DNA from: Sophora flavescens
Taxonomy: Eukaryota > Streptophyta > Magnoliopsida > Fabales > Fabaceae
Direction: 5' to 3'
Length of the DNA stretch: 64,000 nucleotides
Assembly: GCA_030762895.1 (NCBI GenBank)
Contig: CM061064.1
Location: 238,915,086 to 238,979,085 of the forward strand
Shown piece after piece: positions 1 to 12,535 of the stretch. A program made the position numbers and the translations under genes. Under the pieces are notes generated by a model. The model made no database searches, was not told the origin of the DNA, and saw nothing but the letters and a program-made list of their open reading frames with translations. Position 1 is the stretch's first letter. The number at the start of each line of letters is the position of its first letter.

Positions 1-1998
1 AAGAATTGTGGGTTAGCAGAAAACCATCAGTAAAGAACTTGAAAGTTTTTGGAAGCTTATGCTTCAAACATGTTCCTGATGCTAGAAAAAAGAAGCTACA
101 TGATAGGAGTGAGCCTAGCTATGATCCTAGTTTTCTTCCATTCAGCAGGAGCATATAGACTCTACAACCCTGCTACCAATAAAATTTCCATCAGCAGAGA
201 TGTAGTTGTGTATGAAGCAGAAACCTGGGACTGGCAGAATCATAAGATCTGTTCCAAATCCATTGTTCCAATGATGATTGATGTTGATCAAGCAACTTAA
301 GCAGGGAATGGAGCCAGTGTTGGCCATAGTACATGTCAGAGACCACAGAGGGAAAGACAAAGGCCAAGGAGATATGCAGACTTTGAATTATTCTTAGATA
401 ATGCTGTTACATCTGAGGGTGATTTAGTGCATTTTGCACTACTAGCTGATGCAGAACCACTGAATGTACAAAAAGCCATGGAGGAGAAGGTTTGGAAGCA
501 AGCCATGATAGAAGAACTTAGATCCATTGAAAGAAACGAGACTTCGGAGCTTGTTTTTTGCCTCTAAACAAGCATCCTATTGCTGTCAAATAAGTTTACA
601 AATTGTAGTTGTAGCCTGATGGATCCATTGCCAAACACAAGGCAAGAAAAGTGGCAAAGGGCTTCTTAAAAAGGCCTAGACTGGACTATGCAGATATTTT
701 TGCACCTGTGGTAAGAACTGAAACCATTAGGCTGGTTTTGGCACTAGCTAATGCAAAAGGCTGGCCATTATTCCAGCTTGATGTTAAGTCAGTATTCCTT
801 AATGGACCTCTAGAAGAAGAGGTGTATGTTCTCCAACCACCTGGCTTTGAGATTAAGGGAAAGGAGAAGATGGTGTACAAGTTGAAAAAGGCACTCTATG
901 GACAGAAACAGGCTCCTCGGGCCTGGAATAAAAGGATTGATTCCTTTTTGGTTCAACTTAAATTCACCAAGTGCTTGGTGGAACATAGTGTATATGTGAG
1001 AGTGCAAAATGATGAAAAGAATGTATTGATAATCTATCTATATATAGATGATCTTCTGGTTACTAGAAGCAATCTACAAGAAGTTGAAGTATTCAAATCA
1101 GTTATACAAACCGAGTTTGAAATGACCGATTTGGGAAAATTGGCATATTTCCTAGGCATTTAATTTGAAAGTACTTCAAAGGGACTTGTCCTACATCAAA
1201 AGAAATATGCTTCTGAAGTGTTAAAAAGGTTTCATATGGCTGATTGTAATCCTGCCTTGACTCTAGCAGAAACAAATGTCAAGCTTGAAAGAAATGAAAA
1301 AGAGGAAGCAGTGGACATTACTTTATTCAAGCAAATAGTTGGATCACTAAGATACCTATGCAATAGCAGACCAGATATATGCTATGCAGTACTTCTCATT
1401 AGTAGATTCATGGATAATCCAAATAAATCTCATATCCTAGCTGCTAAGAGGATCATGAGATACTTGAAAGGAATAATGGAATATGGAATACTGTTTCCAG
1501 CAGAAAGCGCATGTATGATGACTGAACTGATTGGCTTTTCAGATTCAGACTGGTGTGGAGACAAGTGTGATAGAAGAAGCACTATAGGGTACTTGTTCAA
1601 GTTTTGTGGTGCACCAATCTCTTGGTGCAGCAAGAAACAACCCATGGTATCCTTATCTAACTGTGAAGCTGAATAAATACCAGGTTCTTTTATTGCTTGT
1701 CAAGCATTATGGCTTGACTCCTTGCTAAAGGAAATGATGATCGAAGTTAGAAAGCCTATACAATTGTCTGTTGATAACAAATAGACAATCAACTTAGCAA
1801 AGAACCTAGTTTCTCATGACAAAATTAAGCACATTGAAACTAGATTTCACTTCCTGAGAGATCAAGTGAACAATGGAAAGCTGGAACTTGTCTACTGTCC
1901 AACTGAGATGCAGACAGCATATGTGTTGACCAAGGCACTGAAGACTGGTCGATTTGTGCAGGTGAGAAGTGAATTAGGAGTTGTATCTTTTACTATTT
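1..1998 (+). pseudogene. Copia pol relic: integrase C-terminus, reverse transcriptase, RNase H
   Basis: This is the 3' half of a Ty1/copia polyprotein that would integrate and reverse-transcribe the element. The integrase tail is seen around 140-240 (GAYRLYNPATNKI, then SRDVVVYE). RT follows at about 500-1160 with FQLDVKSVFLNG, ALYGQKQAPRAW and an intact YIDD catalytic box near 1040-1053. RNase H runs from about 1218 to 1998 with the GSLRYL motif, SDSDWCGD and the tail of the domain. The reading frame is lost near 100 and 560, and there are in-frame stops at 1161-1163, 1674-1676 and near 1782. The 5' part lies outside the window. It differs clearly in sequence from the two SIRE-like copias further right. 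The family call is secure; the lineage within copia is not. Confidence 0.93.
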
Positions 1999-2064
1999 GA
2001 ATTAAGGGAAATTTTTGTATATAATTATAGTTAGTTGTATAAGTCGGTTAGAAAGTCTGTTAGT
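1999..2064 (+). other. Copia 3' untranslated end, possible LTR start
   Basis: After the RNase H stop there is a short purine-rich stretch (attaaggga) of the kind used as a polypurine tract, then about 55 AT-rich bases that may begin the 3' LTR. A gypsy LTR starts at 2065 and interrupts it. No second LTR copy is in the window to confirm the boundary. Confidence 0.4.
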
Positions 2065-3905
2065 TGTAACACCCGGTTTTTCATTGTTTACTGTTTTTAT
2101 ATCGGTAAAATAAATAGAAATGTTTATATTTTTATTTTTAAACTTAGAAAATGATTTTGGATAAACCAAGATCATATTCATACTCTACTTTACCGTAGAG
2201 AGTTACGATTAATTTTGGGTCGAAAATTCAGACGAAATCCGGTCTGCAATTTAAAGACATTAAGAATTTTACTGCTCAAATGACCTAATTTTGACTCATG
2301 AACTAAAAACTTAAGGTTTTTATGAAGTTTCCAACTTCTTAGGCTATTTTAAAAATTTTCACTTAAAAAGTGAAATAATATATATTATATAGGCGTTATA
2401 CAAAATCGGGCGAAGCCTCCAAGGAGCCCATCTCCATTTATATAAAAGGCAAAAGCCATCATCTTCCTCAAAGTTTCATCATTTTGCCTTTAAAACTCTA
2501 AGTTTCCATAGCTTAATTTTGTGAAGAAAGTGTTGGATTGCTTGCCAATTTCTTGATTCCAGGAGGTATACCATACTCTTCTCCCTTGATTAGCATCATG
2601 TTATTCAATTATTTTTGTATTTTTAAGCTTTTATCAATATGATGCATATTAGGGTTTCTAACTTCAAAAATTCATAGAAAATCATAGGAAAATCCAATGA
2701 GCATGAAACCAATTTCTATGATCCTATTATCATCTCTATATTATAGATCTATGATCTTGCATCAAACAAATTTTTTATCCATTTGAACCCAAAGAGACCG
2801 AACCCTAACTTTTGGTGGGGGAAGGATTTTGTTCATTTTTCTTATCTAGTCTTGCATAATTCAATCTTATAGTTATATATGTATTGAATCTATGTTGATT
2901 GGATCAAATGAAAGTCTCTAAGCCATTTTATTGGTCATGGCCGAAAATCATTTGGTGAAGAATTGGAATATTTGATTTCCATCTTTGTACAATGATCCTT
3001 GATTTAGGGTTTTAAGTGATTAAGAATCACTAATCCAACGGTTTAGGAATTTTAGAATTTTTTTGTCCTAAAAACAGCCCTAGGCCAAAACCAACATGTA
3101 GGCAATTAGGTGTTTTTAAGTTGTTTGTTTGTTGATTTGCTGTTATGTTTGATGAAGGATAAGCTAGGTTATCGGTATACGCATCACCGACGCTTGGAGT
3201 TACAGCAAATCGTATATCGGAGAAATATCGCTTATAGATAAGGGGATTACCTGAGGGGTTTTTCCGGTAGCCATGTGTAATTGTTGCTGTATGTATTAAT
3301 TATTGGGTGTATGTAATTCTTACTTAGCTAGCATTATTTGCTTAGTAATTATCTGTTGTTAATTATTTAATTATCTGCATTTACTTATTGTTATATTTTG
3401 TGGCATGTCTATAATTTCTAATTGCTATATTAATGATATGAGATTATTGGTGATGTGGATTGTGGATTGGAAAGCCTGATAGTGGTCAGAGTTTAATTAA
3501 ATACGAGGATAAAAGTGTTTAAAAGTTTTGTTTATGAAATAATGAGTTTAAAATAGTGGAAATAGTAATATATTATTACTTAACTATTTATTTGGTGAAA
3601 AATGGGAAATAGTGAAAAATAATATTATTTTAATGATTTAACGGAAAAAGAACGTTTTAAGAGTCATAGTGAGGACATAACCGTGAAAATATTTTAGCAC
3701 TGCTAATTTTCACATAAGGAATTTCTAAATATTAGAAAATGTTGTTTTAAGAAAATAATTTTCAAAAATGATTTTATTACAGTGTTGAAAAAAATTATTT
3801 TACTAGAAAAGTCTGGTTTTGGAATTAAAACGTTTTTAAAATGTCAAATGACGGACAATTTTGTCAATATTTACAAAAGTATTCTTAAAAAGGGTAATAT
3901 TGAGT
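2065..3905 (+). mobile_element. Truncated long gypsy-type LTR (family L, Tekay/Del-like)
   Basis: It begins TGTAACACCC, the same terminus as the complete solo LTR at 4642. Ordered blocks are shared with that LTR: the cttagaaaatgattttgg block near 2140, the cagacg..ccggtctg block near 2230, a ttacctgagggg block near 3250, gcctgatagtggtcag near 3473 and the agtcatagtgaggacataac block near 3662. Similarity stops near 3900 and the 3' half of the LTR is absent, so the right edge is approximate. The plus strand is inferred from the TATA box. The Tekay/Del assignment rests on LTR style only, since no coding region is present. Confidence 0.75.
2441..2447 (+). promoter_or_regulatory. TATA box of the truncated LTR
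   Basis: TATAAAA is followed by GGC, about 375 bp into the LTR and just before a run of C/T-rich leader. The related solo LTR has TATAAATA in the same relative setting at 5770. Confidence 0.55.
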
Positions 3906-5769
3906 AACACCGAGAATTTGTCTTAAACGATGTGAACACAATAAATGTGGCACATGGCCATCATTTCAAACTATTGGCAACAAAGCTTAAGAGGCTTTAT
4001 GCTTGCTGAAGCTAATAAGACATGACTTTTGAGGCCTTGTGCCCACAAAAGCCGAACAAATGCACTGCAAAGATGTTGACTTTGTTGATGCATGAAATGA
4101 TAGGACAATGCATGATGTGAGAGATGTTTCTTTATGATTGATGAAAACTGTGATAAATTTTTTGTATGATGCATGAGATGCTTTTTTTTACGATCGATGA
4201 AAATCTTGATTGTTTTTTTATGCATGATGCATGATATGCTTTGATGAAAACTATAATTGAATTTTTTATTTTTTTTACAAACCACTCTTCGATCCTTGGC
4301 TCCTTAGAGTTTTGATTGCAGCTGAGATTAAGGATGAGCTATAGTGAGACTCCTTGATTTCGAACACCACTTGCTTGCTGAATTGATTTTTTACTTCTTG
4401 CCTGAGATATGCTTCTTTGTGATGATTATCCCAATTGGATGAGATTGCCTGATCAATCTTTCAAGGATGTGACTTGCCACAGCCTTCATGTATTGGCAGC
4501 TTTTCATGGCTTGTCCTCTTAAACTGCCCCAGTTTATCAGTTTGAGGAGACTTCTTGTACTTTGTTTGTATTTGACCCTAATTTTTGCTTAGGTTGCTCT
4601 TTGCGAGTTTTCAACCTACCGGGTCGCTCTAACTTTTGCCCTGTAACACCCCGATTTTCGTTGCTTCGTAATATCGGTAAGAAATATATAAACATATATA
4701 TATATATATATTATCCGAGACTTAGAAAATGATTTTGGATAAACCAAGGTCATTTCCTTGTTATACTTATTTTCATAAGTTACGGGGAAGTTTGTGGGTT
4801 GAAAATTCAGACGGAAACCGGTCTGTCGTTTTCTAGAATTTCACTGACAGTAAAAGTTTACTGCTCAGAAGACCTAATTTTAAGTTGTGAACGAGATGAA
4901 AAATGTTTTTATCGTATTTTCTACGATACTGGAAGTTTTGAAAAATTTGGTAAAAAAATAAAATAATTTACGTTTTACGGGCGGAATATGTAATCGGGTA
5001 GACGACGGAGTGGATTTCGGAGTTTCTAAGAGCCGATAAAGAGTTTATCTTAGGATTTTGAGATGATTCATGGGGATGAATCATATTTTTAAGTCTAGAA
5101 GGTTTTTCAGGGTTAAAGTGAAAATTTATGAATTTTACGCTTTAGTCCCTGAACTTTCTGTTAATTACCCTTTTGTCCCTGAGTTAGTTTCTAAGTTTTT
5201 TCAAGTGAATTGGGCTAGAATCCTTGTTCCAAATCCATAGAGGACCGTGGCTTTGAGGCCCAACTTCCTTACCCATGACTTAAGTTTCATAAAGCCCATT
5301 TGAAGCCATATAAGTTTCCTATGTCAACATAAGCTTTAAGCCTTTTTGGTGGGCCCCACAAAGATGAATTCAAGCTCAAATTCCCTAGGCCCATGCGCAA
5401 GCCCAATATGGAGTGAAGGTTGCCCTCATCTTGGATGATCTAAGAGCAAAGAACATTCTAGAAGTTTCTACTACATTCCACACCATTCTACATTCTTCCA
5501 CATTATTAATCTACTATTTTCTCAAATCTTCTTCAACAAGCTAGGTTTTCCTAAGATATTTATGACAAGAATTCAGCCAAAAGTCATCAAGATAAGACCA
5601 CATTTATTGTGGCAAAAAGTCATCATGACAATTTAATGACAATTTGCAAACTAGTCCTTAAACTTATGGAATCTTTGCAAAATGGTCCCTATGAGTTATT
5701 TGCACTTTAATCCTTTGAAAAGCCACCTCCTTTCTACTTAGTCCTCAAAAATGGCGCAGCCCACATGCC

Positions 5770-5777
5770 TATAAATA
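5770..5777 (+). promoter_or_regulatory. TATA box of the 4.2-kb solo LTR
   Basis: TATAAATA is followed by a pyrimidine-rich stretch (cccttcctcacctttcac), a typical plant retrotransposon start region. It matches the position of the TATA box in the truncated copy. Confidence 0.6.
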
Positions 5778-7465
5778 CCCTTCCTCACCTTTCACTTAGT
5801 TTCTATTGCCTTTTGTTCAAAAACCTAAAGTTCTTAAGTCTTTGAATGTCAAGTTTGTGAAGAAAGTTCTTGGATCTTCACTTGTTTTTGATCTCCAAGA
5901 GGTGAATCATATTCTTCTTCTCTATTCATGTCTATGTTCTTCAATCAATTTCTTGATTCAAAGTTTATTTCATAGTTTTTCATCACTTTTAAGTTTCTAG
6001 ATCTAGAACTTTGAAAATTCATAACTAATTCTAGAAAAATCCTTTTGACATGAAACCAATTGGTATGATCTTATAATCATCTCTATTTTCATCATCTAGA
6101 AGCATATGATCATGAGAAATTTCTTTCCCTAATTTCTGGTTTTGGCTGAAACCCTAGTTCTTGGAACTAGATGAGTTTTGTTCAAAGTTTTCATTAATGA
6201 TCTTAGTAATCAAGCTGTTAGTATGTATGCTTAATAATCCAAGTTGGTTTATTGAATTAAGAACCCTAGCCCAATGAACATGTTGAGACCGAATCCTTGT
6301 ATAAAAGAGTTAGGAAGTTTTAAGTTTGAAACTTAGTTGTTTAGTCACTAATCTATGATTTAGGTTAATCAAGGATCATTAATCCATGACTTAATCATGA
6401 TTAGCAATTTTAAGGATTTTGAACCCTAAAAGTCAGCCCTTGGCCGAAACCTAACCCTCATGAGTTAAGTATGTTGTGGTTTGATTTGATAGCAATTTGT
6501 TTGAAGGAGTCAATCGGGTTGGTTTGACCTAAAGCCGACGGAGGAAACCGGATTAAATCGGGAGGTTGTTTGAAAACGTTAGTTGAGTCTTTAAGAGGTA
6601 AGGGGAGCTTACCTGAGGGATTTTCTCTATAACTATTTGCTTTTAGTGTGGCTTATATGATTTATATGTGGTTTGTGATTAATTGTTTATGTTGTTTACG
6701 ATGTGTTGTTTATCTGTATATCGGTGTTTGAAGTGTTTTTAATTATCTGCAGTCGTATATGATATTGTTATGATGCATGATCTGCCTGGGGATATAATTA
6801 TGATTATGATGTTAAATGTTGTTTGTGAATGTTGTTTGAGAGGCCTGACAGTGGTCAGTGCACAACCGATTAATGAGATAAAAGATTTAATAAGCTGTGA
6901 AAGTTATATCCAACGTTTTATGGGGAATGTTGGAATATAGTAGTAGAGGAAAATATGATTTTGGAAAAATAATGAGTTTTGAGAAATATTATTAGTTTAA
7001 TGATTTATTAGTGTAAAAGAAGTTTATGAGTCACGGTGAGAGCGTAACCGTGAGATTTGTTTTTGTACTGCTGATTTTTACGCAAGAAATTATGAAATAT
7101 TATAAAAAGTGATTTTGTGAATTAATATTCGAAAAGACCTTATTTATTATATATGAAAGTTATTTTAGAAGAAATGTCAAAGTTAGACTTAAAGACGTTT
7201 TCTTTGAAAATGCTAAACGACGGCAAGTTTCGAAATCATTTACGGCAAGAGTTTAAAAACAGCAGTACTTATGTTGAAAAGAGATTTAATTTGAATTGAT
7301 TTATTGGAGTTGAAGTTTCAATAAAAAGAAGTTGTTGATGATTTGACGTTATTTTGGAAAATATGTGTTTCCAAAGGAAAATTGGATTTTTTTATGAATT
7401 GACGTTTTATAAACGAATTTCAAGTAGAAAGAATTTTCGGTAAATGAGTGTTACTTAATGATGTA

Positions 7466-7745
7466 AAAGAGATGAAAAAGAGATGAAAGATGTAAAACGA
7501 AGTAACATATGTAAAACGAAGTAACAGATGTAAAACGAAGTAACGGATGTAAAACGAAGTAACAGATGTAAAACGATGAAAAAGATGTAGAAAGATGTAG
7601 AAAAATGTAAAAAGATGTAAAAGATGTAAAAAGATGTAAAACGAGGTAAAAGATGTTATATGATGTAAAAAGATGTAAGACGATGTAACAGATGTAAAAG
7701 ATGTAATACGATGTGAAAGATGTAAAAAGATGTAAAAGATATAGA
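7466..7745 (+). repeat. Minisatellite in the solo LTR (GATGTAAAA units)
   Basis: About 280 bp of short degenerate repeats. The left part has roughly four copies of an 18-bp unit, gatgtaaaacgaagtaac. The right part decays into 10-15-bp units such as gatgtaaaaa. The truncated LTR at 2065 ends before this position, so presence in that copy cannot be judged. Confidence 0.85.
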
Positions 7746-9809
7746 ACTTAATAACCGAGACGTCGGGGTATTAAGGTTACTTGTGTTGTAGACTAGGTAT
7801 CTACTAAAAGAAGTTAACACATTGTAAGATGTTTTCTACTACCACGAACCTAAGACTGATTGCAAGGTCTAGGGGCTTCGTGATTGAGCACTCGGACTTT
7901 GAGGTCCTGTGTTATTAATAAAAGATGTAAAGATGTTTCAAAAGATGTTAAGTCGTAAGCTTTTGAGAGCTTTGACAAATAAAGATATAGCACAAAGAAA
8001 AGTGTTGAGAACAAAATGTTTTCTTGCATGCATTTGGCAGACGTGCCATGATTAAACGAGGGATTACCTTGCGGCGTCAGGGTATATCGTACAAAGATGT
8101 TCTCATTGTGCCCGGGGTTTGGACAATGAGGCCCCATCTCCGAGTGTTATCACTGTGCCACGATGTTGGACAGTGTGCGATGGGCGTGCCTGTGGCTGTA
8201 TGCCTGTGGCAATTGAGTCTGATCAACTCATCACGAGGTTTACGAGGTTGGAGATATCTCATGAGATTAAGTATGAATGTTTAGATGATATATTGAAGTG
8301 TTCATGCATAGTTTTTCCAATGTTGATGTTTGGGGTGTGAAACCCATTGATAAACGAGATATTATGATATGAATGAGTATGTTGTTATAGACATGTATAT
8401 GTGTATGTGCAATCTTTTGTGTTGTGCATTTAGTTATGGTGATGAATCCATATATTGGCGTCTCACCCTTACAAACACATCAGAATGGTACGAGGGGTAT
8501 GATATCTACAAGGAGATGAAGGCTGTCTAGTTCGAGACATGCTGTTGCTGTTTTTAAGGGGTGTAGTGTTTGTTAGTTACGACCAGCGTAGGTACGATTA
8601 TGTTATATTATGTTGTTAGAATTAAGCTGATGATGTTTTATGTGAGAAAACATATGAGGTAGTATAGTTAGAAGACTTATATACATTATGTATTTAAGTG
8701 GGACTTGATTGCGTTGTTGTGGTTATGAGGAGAAAAGGAAAAAAAATTTATCACCATATTTTGAAAAGATAAACGTTGAGAAAACATGATTTTCCGAAAG
8801 CAACCAGCAAATTAAGTTTTATTTCCGCAAACGGGTAACCATGTGATGACCCGAGATTAGGGTGTCACATGCCCAGACTGCCTTTTCAGGTTTTCAGTCT
8901 AGCGAGCCTTTTTTGTTTACTTTTTATTTTATTTTTCTTTTTTGATTTTGATTTTTCTCTTTTTTTTCTTTTTTTTTCTTTTTTGGGATGTGGACAATTT
9001 TGCCACCCTTATTTGTGAAGATCAAAGCTTCTTGCTTGATTACCAACTGAGATGTCACTTTTCCCTTGTATTAAGAATTCTTCTGGCCAGAGTTGTTCAT
9101 CAAAGATTTACCATTAGAAGATTAAATTGTACTGTTGAACTCATGTTTACCTTACCTGAAGCATCATGTAACAAACTTGCATGGATTCAGAAGTATGACA
9201 GGAAAGGACAATATGGCCCGAACAACTTCTCGATTTGTGTGGGAAGTTTGACAAATCAAATGGTATTCAAGAGAACAAAAATGAAGCAAGATGCACAAGA
9301 GGTGATATGAAGATCAGAAGGGCATTGCCTCACTTTGGATTTATTTGATCATGGCGATTGACTCGACATATGTTGCTTGGGAACAAATTTGCCTCAGAAT
9401 AATTCCCTTGTGAATTGAGTGACCCTAATGTAGGGTTCCCAGAATGAAGCTGCCCCAGTGTAGGGCACTTGATGAGGAAAACTTGAGAATAGTGTTGCCC
9501 CCAGTGTTGGGTATCCAATAATGGAAATGCTCTTGGATAAGGTCCTTGAAAGCACAGCTTTGCCCCATGTAGATCTTGCTCTAACTTTGGTTAGACCGCC
9601 CTTGAGGGTTTTCAGTCTAGCGAGCTTTCCCTTTTTTTTCATTCTTTTCTCTTTTCTTTTCTTCTTTTTATTTTTTAGAGGAGTAATTAGTTAAAATCTT
9701 AGAAGTGGACAAACTTTTTGTCTCAAAAATAAACTTGATGAAAAAGTAGCAATCGTTCATTGATCATAATGGACTTTTTGAAGCTTGTAACATGGCCAAT
9801 GGTAGAGGG

Positions 9810-11583
9810 TGTCGCAACCAAAAAATTGCGGCAGGGATGGCGATAAAAAGAGATTTTAAGAAAAAGTGTAGAGTCGCCACCAATTTTATTTAATTTAGGA
9901 AAAATTGGAAAACCTTTAAAAACGGTCTTAGGAACCAAGTTGAGTTCGGGAGTCGGTTATGAGTAGGGAAGGTATTAAGCACCCTACAATGTCCATTCTA
10001 CGAATAATACCTTGAATTAATTATGAAAAATTAATAACTTTTAAATTATTTATTTTAACCCAAAGATTATTTATGCGAATAAAGAGATTACTAATTAATA
10101 TTTTCAGTTGAACACGACACATAAATCCATAGGGCATCCCTAAATAACACAGTTTTTATTATTTTGATTAACTATATTAACAAATTAAAAAAACACAAAA
10201 ATAAAGGAAAAATAAAATTTTGGCTTGACGAGATGATTAATCCCGCTCCTACGTATTCCCTGCTTCGATGGGGAAACTCAAAGCCACGTAGTTCTTATAA
10301 AAAAATATTTTATTTGTTGGTTGATTTTAATTTTATGAAAAATGGTTTTTTTTAGTTTAAAAGAGGTTTTTATATATTTAATATTTTTGTTTTTTTTAAT
10401 CGAAAAAAAACTCCTAAGCGAGATAGAACATGGCAGATACGCCACAGAGCTATCCTGCATCTAAGGAATTGAGTGTGAAACCACTCACAAAGCAATCCCA
10501 AAATTATTTTTCAGTATTTCCTTTTCATATCATTCTATTTATCTGTTTTAAAATAAATATTTCACAAGAAAATCACAAAAGAAAACATATATTTTTTCCC
10601 TTTTTTAAAACCTGCTAAGACTAATACATTGTATCAGCACATCAAGCTAAAACAAAAGTAACGTTGTAGAATAGAGTATAGAGGTAACCAAGAGCCACTT
10701 GACCATTCACCTGTGCATGAACGGTGGAAAGAAGCGGAGGCCGGTGGTGTGACGGAGGAACTAGCGGAACTCAGTGCAGCGGTGTTTTCGTCTCGGGGCG
10801 GCGGTACGGATCGCGGAGCGAGGCGGCGTCGGGGATGGGTCTTTTATTGAGAAGAGATCTGAATCCTGATCTAGACAGAGTGAGGGTGGTGAAGGTCCTT
10901 GCGGCGGATCCGAGACCGGGGCTGGGCAGAACGGAGATGGCGAGGCGAGTTCCTCTAGTGACGGCAACACGCGATCGGTTCAATGGGGGAACAATTCGCG
11001 CGCGAGTCTTGACGGGTCGTGGATGGTGACTCGCGGTTGTCTGATGGACGCAGCGGCGGCACCTGATGACCTTTAAAGAATAGGGACATAGATGCTTCTC
11101 TTTCTCTAGTTTCTCTCTTCTTCGCCCACGTTATTCTAACTCTCAAGATTCTTATTGCTCTATGTGTTTCAGGGACATTGAAATTTTTGGCTCTCCCGTT
11201 GTTGTGAAGAAATTTTCTCTGGTTCCTTACTTTTCTTCCCCCTCATTCTGTAGCCGCTGTTGTGATTTTATAATGCCAATTTGCTCTGATCTTGATCCTA
11301 AAAATTTGTCAAGATTAAGATTTCTATCTGATCTTGATCCTAAAAATCTGCCAAGACTAAGATTTCTATCTCTGATTTGAAATAGAATCAAAAACTGCTT
11401 CTGCAAAAATTAACGGATTTGCCAACTAGATTCAAAATTCAAAATAAAGTGAATGAGTTTAACTGGTCTGGCCCAATTAAAATTTTATTATTATTTTTTT
11501 TTTCTTTGCAATTTTTATTTTATTTTATTTTTTTGAAATTTTAAGTGAAAACTAAAAGACCCGGTCAAAATAGGGTGTTCACA
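9810..11583 (-). repeat. TAT-1 3' LTR
   Basis: In plus orientation it runs TGTCGCAACC to GGTGTTCACA. The block gagtcgccaccaatttta, the ttcgggagtcggtta block and agcaccctac are the conserved TAT/Ogre LTR signature, also present in the TAT-2 LTR. A GC-rich island at about 10720-11070 has open frames on both strands but no domain. Against the other LTR it carries about 106 extra bases starting near 10776. Confidence 0.9.
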
Positions 11584-11600
11584 GTTGCCCCTCTTTACTT
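11584..11600 (-). other. TAT-1 polypurine tract
   Basis: On the minus strand AAAGAGGGGCAAC lies immediately before the TGTGAACACC end of the LTR. It is purine-rich and correctly placed to prime plus-strand synthesis. Confidence 0.7.
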
Positions 11601-11699
11601 GTTCATTACTAGAATGCATGAAGAATGAGCAGTTTTTCATGTGATAGTAGTAAGGAACTAGTAAAGAAAATGAACTCGCATTTTGGCCGGGATGGGAAA

Positions 11700-12535
11700 T
11701 AGGCTGGAGAAAATTCAACATTAAGCTTCAGAGCTAGGAAAATAAAAATGACAGTGGGCCTCAGATCCCTAAAATAAAATTAGCAGTGAGCCTCAGAGCT
11801 CAAAAAATAAACTTGCAGTGGGCCACGGATCCCAAGAATAAAATTAGCAATGAGCCACGGAGCTCAAAAAATAAGTTTGCAGCGGGCCTCAGATCCCAAA
11901 TATAAAATTAGCAGTGAGCCTCAGAGCTCGAAAAATAATTTTGCAGCGAGCCTTAGATCCCAAACATAAATTTGCAGTGAGCCTCAGAGCTCGAAAAATA
12001 AAATTGCAGTGGGCCTCAGATCCCAAAAACTAAAGTTACGATGAGCCTCAGAGCTCGAGAAATAAAATTTACAGCGGGCCTCAGATCCCAAAAATAAAAT
12101 TAGCAGTGAGCCTCAGAGCTCAAAAAATAAATTTGCAACGGGCCTCAGATCCCAAAAGTAAATTTGCAGTGAGCCTCAGAGCTCGAAAAATAAAATTGCA
12201 GTGGGCCTCAAATCCCAAAAATAAAGTTGCGGTGAGATTCAGTGCTCAAAAAATAAAATCTGCAGCGGGCCTCAGATCCCAAAAATAAAATTAGGAGTGA
12301 GCCTCAGAGCTCGAAAAATAAATTTGCAGCGGGCCTCAGATCCCAAAAGTAAATTTGCAGTGAGCCTCAGAGCTCGAAAAATAAATTTGCAGCGGACCTC
12401 AGATCCCAAAAGTAAATTTGCAGTGAGCCTCAGAGCTCGAAAAATAAATTGCAGTGGGGCTCAGATCCCAGAAATAAAAACGCAGTGAGCCTTAGAGCTC
12501 CAAAAATAAAATGCAGTGCACCTTGAGTCAAAATA
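11700..12535 (-). repeat. Tandem array 1 in TAT-1 3' region, period about 62 bp
   Basis: About 13 copies of a unit built from two half-repeats, gcctcagagctcgaaaaata and gggcctcagatcccaaaa. Start points of the gtgagcctcagagctc half fall near 11911, 11974, 12041, 12103 and 12165, which gives the period. Open frames across it are by-products of the repeat. Tandem arrays between the coding region and the 3' LTR are a known property of plant TAT/Ogre elements. Confidence 0.92.

Larger units (their letters stand above)
4642..8869 (+). mobile_element. Complete solo LTR, 4228 bp, of family L (Tekay/Del-like)
   Basis: It starts TGTAACACCCCG and ends GGGTGTCACA, so the termini are inverted TG..CA. It is flanked by the 5-bp duplication TGCCC at 4637-4641 and 8870-8874. 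No internal region or second LTR follows, which is the mark of LTR-LTR recombination to a solo LTR. It sits inside TAT-2: the sequences on either side join into one repeat block. Inside are a TATA box, a minisatellite and no coding motif. Short open frames around 7850-8340 have no recognisable domains. Gypsy chromovirus LTRs of several kb with this kind of terminus are known; the lineage is inferred. Confidence 0.9.

Noticed and set aside
7850..8340. Overlapping frames on both strands in the solo LTR as a possible gene
   Set aside because: They lie inside an LTR, show no domain and are present in both strands and several frames.
9330..9642. Minus-strand frames with repeated TLG/QLHSGNPTLG-like words as a gene
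   Set aside because: They translate a degenerate internal repeat (gccccagtgtagggca) in noncoding TAT-2 sequence and recur in the duplicate with changes.
10724..11146. Several overlapping frames on both strands with arginine-, proline- and glycine-rich translations
   Set aside because: They coincide with the GC-rich LTR island, exist in several frames at once and show no domain. The other LTR copy changes them by a 106-bp indel.
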